NCBI GenBank assembly: GCA_963556145.1
Contig: OY744463.1
Span: 5,146,001 to 5,210,000, forward strand
Direction: 5' to 3'
From: Hygrocybe punicea
Lineage: Eukaryota > Basidiomycota > Agaricomycetes > Agaricales > Hygrophoraceae
Length of the DNA: 64,000 bases
Shown one piece after another: positions 24,143-34,820 of this stretch; position 1 is the stretch's first letter; each line of letters starts with the position of its first letter. The notes under the pieces were generated by a model, which searched no databases, was not told the origin of the DNA, and saw only the letters and a program-made list of their open reading frames with translations. The position numbers and the translations under genes were made by a program.

Positions 24143-25965
24143 ATGCCATATAAGAAGGAACTTGGTTATGAACTTTGCATGCACATCTGCCCTGGTCGAA
24201 AATGCGACTCTCCAAAAACGAAATGTCTTTTGTGGAAGAAGGAAGGCAACTCCTGCCAAAGACATGTCGGATCCGCACACCAACATCCCAAATGCGTTTC
24301 GTCTGGAATTTGTCCGCAGTCGGTATGTCTTGGTCGCAACATACGTGAAAATTCGCAGGGTGTCCGCAATGCGACGGCCGCGGAACTCGATCTCCTTCCA
24401 CGCAAAAGGCTATCATCCGACTCTGAGATGGAAACATCATCTGACTGTGAAACGGAACCGCCAACCACCGTAAGCAACAATGAACGCCGTATAACCACAT
24501 TAAGCAACAATGACGGCCGTGTTTTCAAAATCCTTTTTATCCTTGACCCAACAACTCGTATCGCGAGCAAAGCCGCAGCCATTAACGATCTTGCATTCGT
24601 CACCACGACCATATCCGACATCGAACTCGATACCATTGCCCATCTTGATGGTTACGTCCATATCATCAAGTCATACAAGAGTCGCTATTCAGCATGTATT
24701 CAAGAATGGGTAATGTCTATTGTTTAATTTGTGGATTGTTGATACTGAAACGTATTTCACAACAAACAGGTTTATATCGGAATGCGACTACATCATGAGG
24801 ATGGAGCCCGGCGCTTCAATGTCAAATACATATTTTGGCCTGAGTTCCTTCATGCAATACTTCGCCATCAAGACAAAGGCGATACGTGGCAAAAGTTCGC
24901 ATCGGCAGATTGTGTATTTGGTGGTGTGGATATGGGAATGTCATACATGTAAGATTGACATCGCTTTAATTAATTCTGCTCCGTTTTCGCTGCATTATAC
25001 TGATGTCTTGACAGCGGTAACCAATACGGATTGACACTGGAAAATGTGTCGATTTTCATGACTGGCATGGACGAACTCTGTCGAACGGCACACATCTGGC
25101 CGCCTCCGAAGCAGATGAACACAGTCCATTCAAAATGGATACAAAATCAAAACTTGCTTCATGTCGCTTTGAATGTAACGCATACGATACGCCCTCAAGC
25201 AAAATTATTAAATGATGGCGACCAATTCCCACCAAATATTGTCTTGAAACGGACACACAGCGACACCGGTCATCACGTCCTATTACCTGGCGACGCCAAG
25301 CGAAATTGGGAATACATGCGCAATAACTGTGAGGTTCCAGGTTCACGTTGGTTTGGGCAAACGTACATCGAACCACTGAGTAAGATGGGCGAATGGCGTG
25401 TGTTTCTAGTTGGTGGAAAGGTCGTGTATACAGTGCACACCCTGTACAACAAGGAAAGCAAGTCCTGGAAGTGGGATATCGTCTCAAGTTTCTATACCTT
25501 GGATGAGTTAAGGTGAGTGCCCTTCATTTTCACTTGTCATTTCATATGTATGATTGTCTTAACTTTGTCAGAATATTTCAAACGCAGGGGACTCTATTGA
25601 AGACGGTGGCGTGCAATCCGGACAGGGGCGCCATTTCTATTCGAGAGCAAGGCAGAAACGAGTTCTTCGACTTTGTCCAAAAGACCTATGAAGGGCTTTA
25701 TGCGATAGAGTCCAATATGGTTGGTGGAAAACCATCGATGAGTGTTTTTTGCCGTATGGACATATCGCTCATTGTGGATTCCAAAACGGATACTGTGTCC
25801 TATTTCGTGAACGAGGTGGAACGTTATCACACATGCAGCCTCTGGTCGAACATGAAGTCAGGTCCGAAATCCGTTCGAGCACCCATTGGCTCATTAGCAG
25901 ACACTTTTGCAGGGGTTTTCTATAAATGGTTGATTGACATCAAAGGTCCATACTCATATTTGTAA
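24143..25965 (+). CDS. Cargo gene 2: ATP-grasp-like protein, four exons
   Basis: Exons 24143-24709, 24770-24948, 25015-25512 and 25572-25965, joined by introns of 60, 66 and 59 bp with good GT..AG ends, give 545 residues in one frame. The second half reads like an ATP-grasp fold: VLKRTHSDTGHHVLLPG (about 325, nucleotide-binding Lys and loop), GQTYIEPL followed by EWRVFLVGGKVVYTVH (about 375), FCRMDISLIVD (about 473) and YFVNEVERY (about 490, metal-binding Asn-Glu pattern). The N-terminal 190 residues are Cys-rich then low-complexity, and the true start is less certain than the rest. The substrate is unknown. The frame is free of stops, so the gene may be functional. Confidence 0.65.
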
Positions 25966-26052
25966 TATTATCTGTACAGTCAATGGATCGGTTCGCGTTT
26001 ATTTCACAAAACAGACATAAGATACAAATATAAATGATGCTAAGTGGAGCAA

Positions 26053-28100
26053 TCATTTCGGCACTCCCAAGACCATGACCCATTGCACATTGAGTGAAAT
26101 GCTCTTCATCATGTCATCTACACGCTTGAATGTATTGATGGTGTGTCCAACAACGACACAGGATCCTGCAGGGATATTGTGCGGGAAGATGGGTAGTTGC
26201 TGGAGCGATATGAGAGTGGACGTGAAGTCCGCTTTGACTTTGCGTGCATCATAGATGGGCACTGACAACACATACTTAAGATATCAATTTATATTAGACG
26301 ACCGGATGCTTACCAATATCGTAAAATGATAGAGCGGCCTTATGATAAGATGGAGTGGGTCGACGAGTGAATGGACTAAGTTGTACATTTTTGGATGTCG
26401 ATGCCTCTATGAAAATCGATTAGGAATTACAACTAAAAATGATTAATGCACAAACTGGGAGATGTATCCATTCCACTTGCTGTGGTCGTTGAGAAGGACA
26501 CATAGTCCTTATACAGTTGGGCCCGAAATTCGGACTCGCGAATCACCATTCCAATAGCACCAACATATCGCTCCCATTCCCCTTGAAGTAGTGCACCCTG
26601 TATAACCTTGACCGGCTTTGTATTGCCACCAATCTTGGGCTCATCGAGAAAGCAGGACTCCACTATGATGACCGATGTAAAGATCGTCGGCATTCCACCT
26701 CCGACTGCATGAAAGAAGTTGCGACCAAATGCACCAGTGGAGATATGGGCAGGGTTATCACGAGAGAGATTAGAGTACCTCCCAGATCTATCAAATGTAA
26801 TGGCGGAAACCAATAACCTATATTATATCCAATGAATCGACCAAATTGACCTCAAATTGCTGTTCAAATAACGTACTTTCTGTTGATCTTGTAGATGTCA
26901 GTGATGATATCACTGAACTGTGGGTTGCCATTCCCAATTGCACTGGACCAGGATACCATTGCTGCTGCCCTGAATGGTTATGAGTAAATGACAAGGGTAT
27001 AAATGCAATTGCATACTTGATATTGACACAGTCTTGGTAGGTGTCAACAAGTTGAGGATCCCTCGTGCCAATATCGGACTCATCAACGTTCGGAGATGGT
27101 AAGCTAGATTCACGACATCTACATCAAACACCACGGTGTAATAAGATCCAACACACCTGGTGATCTGCGTCAGTGCATAGGTCAGATCTCCTTCATCGCC
27201 ACTGGAGCCTTTATCATCGTCGGTATCATCGAGCATGATGGCCTTCGTGGACTTCGACTTCTTGGATGGAGTATTAGAAACGCTGTTACAATTAATGAAT
27301 GAGAATATTCATATCGGCACGTAAAATACACACGAAATTGGCTTATCGGGGTTCTTCATCAAGGCTACTTTGCGACGATGCCTAAACAGTCAAACGATTT
27401 GTTTGAACAAATGGATATGTCTATGATAACCGAACAACTCACTTAGAACCGTAATCCTCTTCCTCTTCCTCTTCCTCCTCTTCCTCACCATCTCGTGATT
27501 GATTAGATGCAGCTTTCAATTTCTTGGTGGGGGAAGGCGTTTTACTATAGATAACCTGTCAATGATGAGACAATACCTATGAAAAATATTTACACATTGT
27601 CGTCATTGTCGGTGACATTGGGAGATGACATTTGACGTTTCTTTCCACTGTAACAGATTGATATCATGGTGGATATATTTGATATTGAAACACTAACACG
27701 TCTTTAACGTTGCGAAACTTGACGGAATGCCTAGGAGGATATTGATATTTGTTAACTCATATTGGATAACAATGATATGTGATTATAGATACCTTGTGAG
27801 CGTTGACGGTGCCATTACACTGCCAGTGCTTTGAATACTGACGGCATCATCATTAGCATTGGACAAAGCCACACTGTCCATTGGTCAAAAATAGATAACG
27901 ATTAAAACGATGACACATACATATCATCATCAGCCCAAGTCTTGATGACCTTCTTCCGCTTCTCGATTGTTGCAGAAGGCCGTCTTTAGTGCATGCAATA
28001 GAAACTTCAGTTATACCGAGTAAAATAGGGATGCATACATGGTGGCCTTGGATTTTGCTTTCGAGTTTGATTTCGTGGCGGTGGACTTCTTGGGAGGCAT
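26053..28100 (-). CDS. Cargo gene 3: anonymous agaric-family protein, many exons
   Basis: The start is ATG 28100 (MPPKKSTATKSNSKAKSKAT). About a dozen small exons with 45-60 bp introns follow: a basic nuclear-type N-terminus, an acidic run of glutamates near 27450-27480, then a globular C-terminal part. The globular part includes GGGMPTIFTSVIIVESCF, ALLQGEWERYVGAIGMVIRE and VPIYDARKVKADF, ending VQWVMVLGVPK with a stop at 26053-26055. It resembles a family repeated in agaric genomes and associated here with cargo gene 4. No enzymatic motif was found. The exon boundaries in the acidic region are approximate. Confidence 0.6.
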
Positions 28101-28529
28101 TGGAGAGCGGTAAAAGTTGATGGAATAGTGGATATCATCTCCACTCACGCTTTAAATCACTCAAAAACAATAAGCTATGAATTTAAGATGAATCGGTGAA
28201 TCCAAAACTTCAACAATAACATCAGAGGATCCACCATTGGCACATGCTCATATACCAAACGAGGCTTCTTGGGCCATGTACTCCATGCAAAGCGCAAAGG
28301 TATGCATGAAAAATGGATGACTGTCCACATGATATTCGCCACAAGTTTATACTGGTAGATTTCATGAATTGTTGACAAATTCAATTAAAGTTAGGAATGG
28401 AGACTAAACAAAAAGGGGTATTCATAAAACAAAAATGCATAATGCCAAATTAAGAAACATGGGGTATACTAACAGATATTGATGCATAATGGATAGGGGC
28501 TAATTTTAATGCTGTGCACACATATACTG

Positions 28530-30018
28530 TGATGCAGAATTAATGCGGAAAAGCTGGAGTACATGCTTGACTATACCATATCCAAACCAGACAGCTGACA
28601 ACCAACATTATGTGGTGCATTTGAAAGACATGGAAAGGATCCGTATTATGCAAAATGACGCAAACTTCAATATTGAAGAATGCAATACAAAAACAAAAGC
28701 AAAACGGATCCTGAAAGCTATCATCACATGGACATCAAAAGCCAATATGGATATGATCGGTGATGGCGGAAGATATAATCCATGAAGTGGACGAAATTGT
28801 GCCACGCAATATACATCTCACCACTGCTTTGTACGTGATGGACAACTATTACAACTTCAAGGGTGCATGTTAGCAATATCCACCATATATATACTGGCTA
28901 GTATTTGACACCAAATTGACAGCTGAACATCTGCAGGAAATCATATCTGCACGCTTAGACGATGATGAAAGTCAGCTTGCGAAGGCCACAAACGTAAGTC
29001 ATTGGATTTGAAAAGGTATATCATATTGACCGCATTGCCAGATTGCAAATGTCAATATTGTGCATGTTGACTCTCCAAATTGCTGGAAGTTTACACTTCC
29101 AACCAATGATGAATCCGAACATCAAGAATTGGTATTAAGTTTGCAAGCGATTTTGGTGGCGAAAGATCTTCCACCCATAACAACCAGGTATGTGCTAAAT
29201 TCGTATCAATTCCTTGAATACCATTCTGATGAATCACTGCAATAGTCAACCAGAACGCCGAACGCCCTTCATACGTCAAAGCATAGTCGTAACTGGCCTT
29301 GATACAACGGGCTTTCAATCCTATATCGATAACCTTCGGATTCTGCACCAGAAACTGGCTCGTCAATTTCCTGACAAAGCAATGCAAGCTTTTACGCCTT
29401 CTACATACATGGATTACATGGCACTCGCAATAGGAACCCGATATTTCACTGATCGCCGACATGACAACACTTCCTCTCACATTCCATTCGAGTATGTCAT
29501 CGATCCAAAAGGCATATTAACCTCACTTGCGAATTCCCGCTACTTTCATGGCCAGGACAATTGCGTACTTTATTACAAGTTGAAGTCTGATAGAAATCAA
29601 CATTGGTGAGTGACGATGAATTGGGATCACATCCCTACTGATGGAAATATTTATTAGCTTCATTCCAACAAACCCAACTTGCTTTAGAATCGGTGATATA
29701 GTGGAGGTTCAGTTTACAATATCGGCAGTTCCGGTAAAGAAGGATAAATTCAAGATGATTCTGAATCTACGGTCATTGGCACTAGTAGACAGTGACTTCA
29801 CAGAGGTAACACTTTAATACATCAAGAATTAAACGAATACTGATGTATATTCTCAGGAAGCAACTATGATTCGCAACAAGACAGCTTTGCCTACACCAAC
29901 TACACAGCCCAGAATAGCCATCAAACGGCATGTTGGGTATGTGGAAGAGGGTAATGATGCAGAGGGTGTTGTGGAAACAAGGCAACGCTTCTATAATATG
30001 AATATAGACCGATGCTAA
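28530..30018 (+). pseudogene. Cargo gene 4: anonymous agaric-family gene, 5' part decayed
   Basis: The 3' exons are clean: IANVNIVHVDSPNCWKF.., intron GGTATG..AATAG, then a long exon with SIVVTGLDTTGFQSYIDN, STYMDYMALAIGTRYF and HGQDNCVLYYK. Another intron near 29607-29655 follows, then CFRIGDIVEVQFTISAVPV and KFKMILNLRSLALVDSDF, ending at TAA 30016-30018. The upstream part (28530-28990) keeps family-like words such as DYYNFKGAC and YIYWLVFDTKLTAEHL but is broken by a TAG (TGG expected) and frame changes. I know this only as an amplified anonymous agaric family; function not assigned. Confidence 0.6.
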
Positions 30019-31824
30019 TGTATAATATTGTATGTGTACTCAACCCGTTGATATGTTACAGCTGTTTTGCTATCTGATGGCAGCAACTGCACCTTTTTGA
30101 ATCGATTGAGAAATTTGGACTTGGTAGAATTTTGGGTGCTGTGTTTTGTATCTCATGAAATACTATTTGGATTAAGATGGTTATACAGGGAAGTTGTACT
30201 ATGTCTTGAGGACTATCTACGCCTGTAATTACATTTGAACAATATTTAGGATATAGTGAGTTGTTGATGAAATAAAAGGTAGACCAGTACTTTTTGACGC
30301 CCAAAATGATACTGTCAAATTATGACATCGAAAGAGCTCATATGAAGAAGACTGGAGGGAGAAGGTTGTTCATCTTTTCAAGGCCTAGAAGTACATATAC
30401 CATATTCTTCTCTATTTTTGTCCTTTGAGCCGTCATTGCATCTGTACTATGTTTGTCTGTCACTAGGCTCGAAATACAACCAGAATCATAAACTGTATAA
30501 CCATCTTGATCCAAGCAGTATTTCATGAGATACAAAACACAGCACCCAAAATTCTACCAAGTCCAAATTTCTCAATGTGCCTTTTTGCTGAAAAGATGAG
30601 AATGAGCTATTGAAAATCCATTATCTACCTATAATCCAGATTTAATGTTTGCATATTCTCTTTGTATCACCACTGGATAGCTAACTATATCCAATGTTCA
30701 ATGTGTACTGATCACATATGACAATAGTAACCTGAACATATTGACCGAACACATTGACCGAACACACCGAACATGTCCAATATGTTCGGTTTGTGGTCCA
30801 TGAAACTGAATTACAATTCATTGTACAAATTCAATCAAACTACCTTTACTTCGCATATGTGATGCATAACCTTTTGTTCAAAGACGTGTCATATTAACTG
30901 GACGAAATCTGCAGGTACAACAAGCATATTTACTCCTTTATATCTAAATTGATGACGAAATTCACTGCTGTACTGAGAAGCCTATGTTGCTATGTTCCTG
31001 CATTGATACCATTGGATTGTATCTTGGCCCAACCTTCACTTCTTCCCATCCTGCCATAAATATGATGCTTTGCTATTTAATAATTGCTTTCCAATCATAT
31101 TATTTTGTTCTGGCATGATTGGAGCTTCTCTTGAACTAATTATGTTCCTTGTCCTTGTGTCTGGATCTCGAATCATTATGCAGTTGACTGCATTTATTGT
31201 ACTATTTTCGTGTCCTTTGATGAAACATCAACAAATTATACACCTCACCCTTATGAGCCCATTCAATGAATACATTGAAACAGCATCTGGGGTACCAATG
31301 TGTGAACTCCATAGTTTCTCAATGTTGATAGCTCTGCTTGCACTTTCTCTGCTTCAATATGGGATGTCAAATATGGCACATAATGCACATCCAACAACTG
31401 TCCAGACTTTTATTTCTGCTATTATTTGTGCAATTGCAATGCCCCGGATTCAGGTAGGGACATCTGCAAAACACTTTGTGCCGAAAAATGATGAACCCGC
31501 TGGTTAAACCAGTGTTAAACCTGTTCCTTGTGATTCCAATGTACATAGCTGTTATATGTATCTGTAAACAAAGATATCATATCTGGTTCATTCAGTCTAT
31601 ATTGCACTGGCAATTCCTCAGAATACAGCAGGGATACTAGTTGGACAATACAGAACTCTCAGTACTGTTCAGACAGGTTTTCAACTCATCCATATGTCAT
31701 AATGCACATTACACCAACAAAGAATACGATTATTGTCATGAAGTCGACTTAGCAGTGGACTACACTTTCCCAACTTGGCACCTTTGATCTGGTGACCTTA
31801 TTGTTCTTGCTCATTTGAGACAAC
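30019..31824. other. Helitron 5' region without a supported gene
   Basis: AT-rich sequence. A 145-codon open frame at 31070-31507 is hydrophobic but has no family resemblance or introns and is probably chance. At 30080-30190 and 30490-30575 the sequence contains matching inverted stretches (GGACTTGGTAGAATTTTGGG and its complement). A CCGAACAC/ATGTTCGG word group lies at 30738-30792. Confidence 0.5.
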
Positions 31825-31925
31825 AAATTCTCACAGTTACAAAGTCAGCAGTCACACGGTTTCAAATTTATTCACAGGGCTTCAAAATTGTTCCCACAGT
31901 TTGCAACAATTGTTCCCACGGCTTG
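31825..31925 (-). repeat. Short ~20-bp tandem repeats near the Helitron 5' end
   Basis: On the + strand, units of the type CAAAATTGTTCCCACAGTTT, CAACAATTGTTCCCACGGCT and CAAATTTATTCACAGGGCTT follow each other, with one more diverged unit and one CAAATTCTCACAGTTA. That is four to five imperfect units about 45 bp inside the proposed TCTATAC start. The position next to the origin end of a rolling-circle element makes Rep-binding iterons a possible role. Confidence 0.6.
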
Positions 31926-31994
31926 GCAAATTAGAGTCTGACCCTGAGTTGAAAAATCCACCGTATAGAACGATTCCCTTATAGGGACTCGTAA

Positions 31995-34820
31995 CCGGCA
32001 AAGTATTTCTTCGAAAATAAAGGCGCCTATGGTAGAACCCGTTTCCCGGCGCAGCATACGGAACTCCGGATATGAAGTAAGGGAGCATCGAGCCTGTACA
32101 ATGTAGCGGAAACCGCCGGATCGGGGCATGTGCATGGTATCGATGTATACTTTACGAAATAATGAAGCCGGAGTCGCAACCGTAGGCGGAATATGGTGGT
32201 AGCGCATTTGCCGGATTTGACACTGGTGACACGACCGGACATACCACTTGACGTCGTGATTCAAGAATGGCCACCAAAACTGATCCAAAAGATGAGTTCG
32301 AACAGAGAACACCCCCTTGTGTCCGAGGGAGTCGTGCACCTCGCGGATAAGTCGAAGCCGTTTACCAACGGGAACCACGACCTTATGTTTTCCGTGAGCG
32401 TCCTTCTTCCAAAGTTTATCGTCGATTAGGAAGAACTCGAGCATGTATCTCATGAATTGGCGGAATTTCTGGTCGGAAAATCCAGGTGGACGCTCTAGTG
32501 TTCGAAGGAATTGTTCGACAACGCGAACCCGATCGTCAGCGGCAACAGCGTTTGCTGTCCGAGGGATGTCGGCATCGGTTTGTTCCACAGAGTACACGGC
32601 TACCGGGTTTGTCGCGTAACTTCGGTTCTGGCAGGCCGTACATAAAACACGGGTGGATGAGTCACATCGGGGTGATCTGTAGTTGACCACTTCCATATAA
32701 AAACCATATGACCGGTCAATCCATTCTTCAAAATCATCGGTGTCGGGTGGATCGGCTTCAGTTCGTGGCCGGCGGGAGAGCCCGTCCGCGGCGGAGTGGT
32801 CAGAAGCCGGTACGTGGACTAGTGTGAAATTGAAAAGTAAAATCCCGGCGATCCACCGATTAATTGTGGCGTTTGGCTGAATATCCGGGTTGTTCAACAT
32901 CCCCTTGATGTATTTAGCGTCGACCTCGACGGTCAAATTACGGACACCAATGATAAATACCCGGAAGTAGCGTAAGGCGCGGAAAAGGCCAAACAATTCC
33001 AGCTTAGACTGGGAATAGCGTGACTCGCGATCATTCCATGTGATGGACCCAAAGCGGCTCGGGTAGCGCTTTCCGTCATCGCGGATCTGCATGAGGATGA
33101 ACCCGACACCTATAACCGATGAATCCACGGCCAATATAACTTCCCAATCTTTGTCGTAATCGATGGCGTGCAAAGCGGGTGAAGTGACAACGGCATGTTT
33201 TAAGAAGTCGAATGTGGATAGTTCCGCGTCCTGGAAATCAAAGGGTATTCCTTTCCGGGTGAGATAAACCAAGGGTCGAGCGTACAAAGCAAAGCCCTTG
33301 ATGAAAATCCTCATAAGTCCGCAAGTACCGAGGAAGGCGCGTATATCGGTCGCGTTCCTAGGCAGAGGCCAATCGCAAATCTTCTGAACCTTCCCGGCGT
33401 CGGGGACACGACCTTCGTAAGTGCACGTATGACCAACAACAACCACAGACGGGCGGCAAAGCTCCAGCTTCTTGCCGTTGAATGTTCCGCCAATGTACCG
33501 GAAATGTTGTAGGACTCGATTAACACCCTGAAAGTATTCCCACACAAATCGTCGTATTCCATCGTTTTCCGGTATAGTCTCGTAGCCGCCATCGGGTAAT
33601 TCGTAACGGGTCGGGGGGCCTTTCAGAGGAATATCATCCATAAACGGGATTGTTACGTGCGGAATTTCGTCGCGTAAAATATATGTGGTATCCCCGTGCA
33701 TGATCTGGGGTGAATTCGTATATCCCATTGCGATGCGTGTAAGACGGAGTGTACCAAGTGGGGATTGAAAGGTCATGTAGTCGCGCGAATCTGGATGCAC
33801 AAGCCGCTGATCGAAAGATACGAAGAGATCTAAGGCCCCGTAACACGAATGTCCGCCAAAGGATTCGGCGAGTTGGTCCGTCATTGGGGGCACCGCGGGG
33901 TCCCGGATAGTGACAGCGTTGAGCGGCTGTAGGTCGTGCACTAAGCGCAAGCTAAGACCGTCCTTCTTAATAACACAAAACCACCGGGAACGGTAAGAAG
34001 AATTGGAGGGCTCGTAGGTACCAGCGGCAATCTTATCTTTTATAATCCGGACGACTTCTGCCAGAATTCCGGGCGGTATAGGGATATTTTTGTGAACCCA
34101 TGGCGTGTGGGGAATGGTCGGGATATGGATTGGCGGAAAGTAATCGGTATTGAATTGACCTTTCTCGGATTCGTTCCAAGCGAACGCGGCTTCTTGTTCT
34201 TTGATAAGAAAATGGCCAAGTTTTTCCTCTTCCGGCCATAGAAAGTCATCCGGGTTAATGTTGTATTTGTCGTGACGTTCCTGGGTGTAGCGGGTTCCGG
34301 GCGTAAAATCGGGTGGACGTGTCGGAAGCGTGGGTAAGTCGGCAAGCGGATCACCAGTGATGTTACGAATAATCCTATACTTGTCCGGAAGAGTGGTGGA
34401 AATGGGACGAACTCTGTTCGCGACTTTCTTGTACTTTTTCCGGACAACGACTCCTTTTAAATCGCGTTTGGGCGGGTCGGCGTTAACCTGGAATACATTA
34501 TGTACAGGTTTAGTTTCCGAGGATACTTTTACAAGATGAGAATAGAGAGATGACAATATAGATACCGCGTCCGAGGTTGAAGACGGCGGTTTTGAGGAGA
34601 AATCGAGCTCGAAAGAGAAACAAAATTCTTTAGAAGTGGAATCGGTAGATGATGAATCAAAATGAAAATAGAGGGACGGGTCAAAAGGCGGGTCGGAATC
34701 CGAAGACGGAATAGAATCGGGAAGGGTATCATGAGAACAGATTGGATCGCTTGCGAGTTCCGGCTTATCATTCGTAGGCGCGACATCTCCTCGGAATGTG
34801 TCCGATTCCTCGATAATCAA
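31995..34820 (-). pseudogene. Ty3 Pol: reverse transcriptase, RNase H, N-terminal half of integrase (5' fragment of the split gene)
   Basis: It is read after a -1 shift from Gag. Reverse transcriptase shows YGALDLFVSFDQR (first catalytic Asp) and PFMDDI (F-M-D-D in place of Y-V-D-D, about residue 393). RNase H shows VILAVDSS (about 565). The integrase zinc module shows H-x3-H..C-x2-C (VHDSLGH .. CHQCQ, about 830-870), and the first catalytic Asp lies in YIDTMHMPRSGG (about 895). The frame then runs EEILCR and stops being Ty3 at 31995. Beyond it the frame continues by chance into Helitron DNA to a stop at 31872. Coding is otherwise intact, so the Helitron disabled a young element. Confidence 0.9.

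Larger units (their letters stand above)
8343..31994 (-). mobile_element. Giant Helitron-type insertion with gene cargo, inside the Ty3 integrase
   Basis: Everything between the two integrase halves. On the minus strand the 3' end is canonical for Helitrons: a 7-bp stem hairpin (8357-8374), 10 bases, then CTAG at 8346-8343 followed by host T (8342). The element encodes a Rep-helicase on the same strand. The Ty3 homology resumes at 31995, so the 5' edge lies at 31994. A Helitron-like start TCTATACGG sits 25 bp further in (31969), leaving the exact 5' terminus uncertain. The length as given is 23,652 bp. About 4.06 kb of that is gap plus duplicated contig end, so the real size is probably near 19.6 kb. 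No target duplication is seen, as expected for rolling-circle insertion. Confidence 0.8.

Noticed and set aside
31070..31507. 145-residue hydrophobic open frame in the Helitron 5' region
   Set aside because: No family resemblance, no supporting introns or motifs, and AT-rich context gives hydrophobic chance frames.
31872..31994. C-terminal tail of Pol after EEILCR
   Set aside because: These codons are Helitron DNA read by chance; the true integrase continues at 8342.
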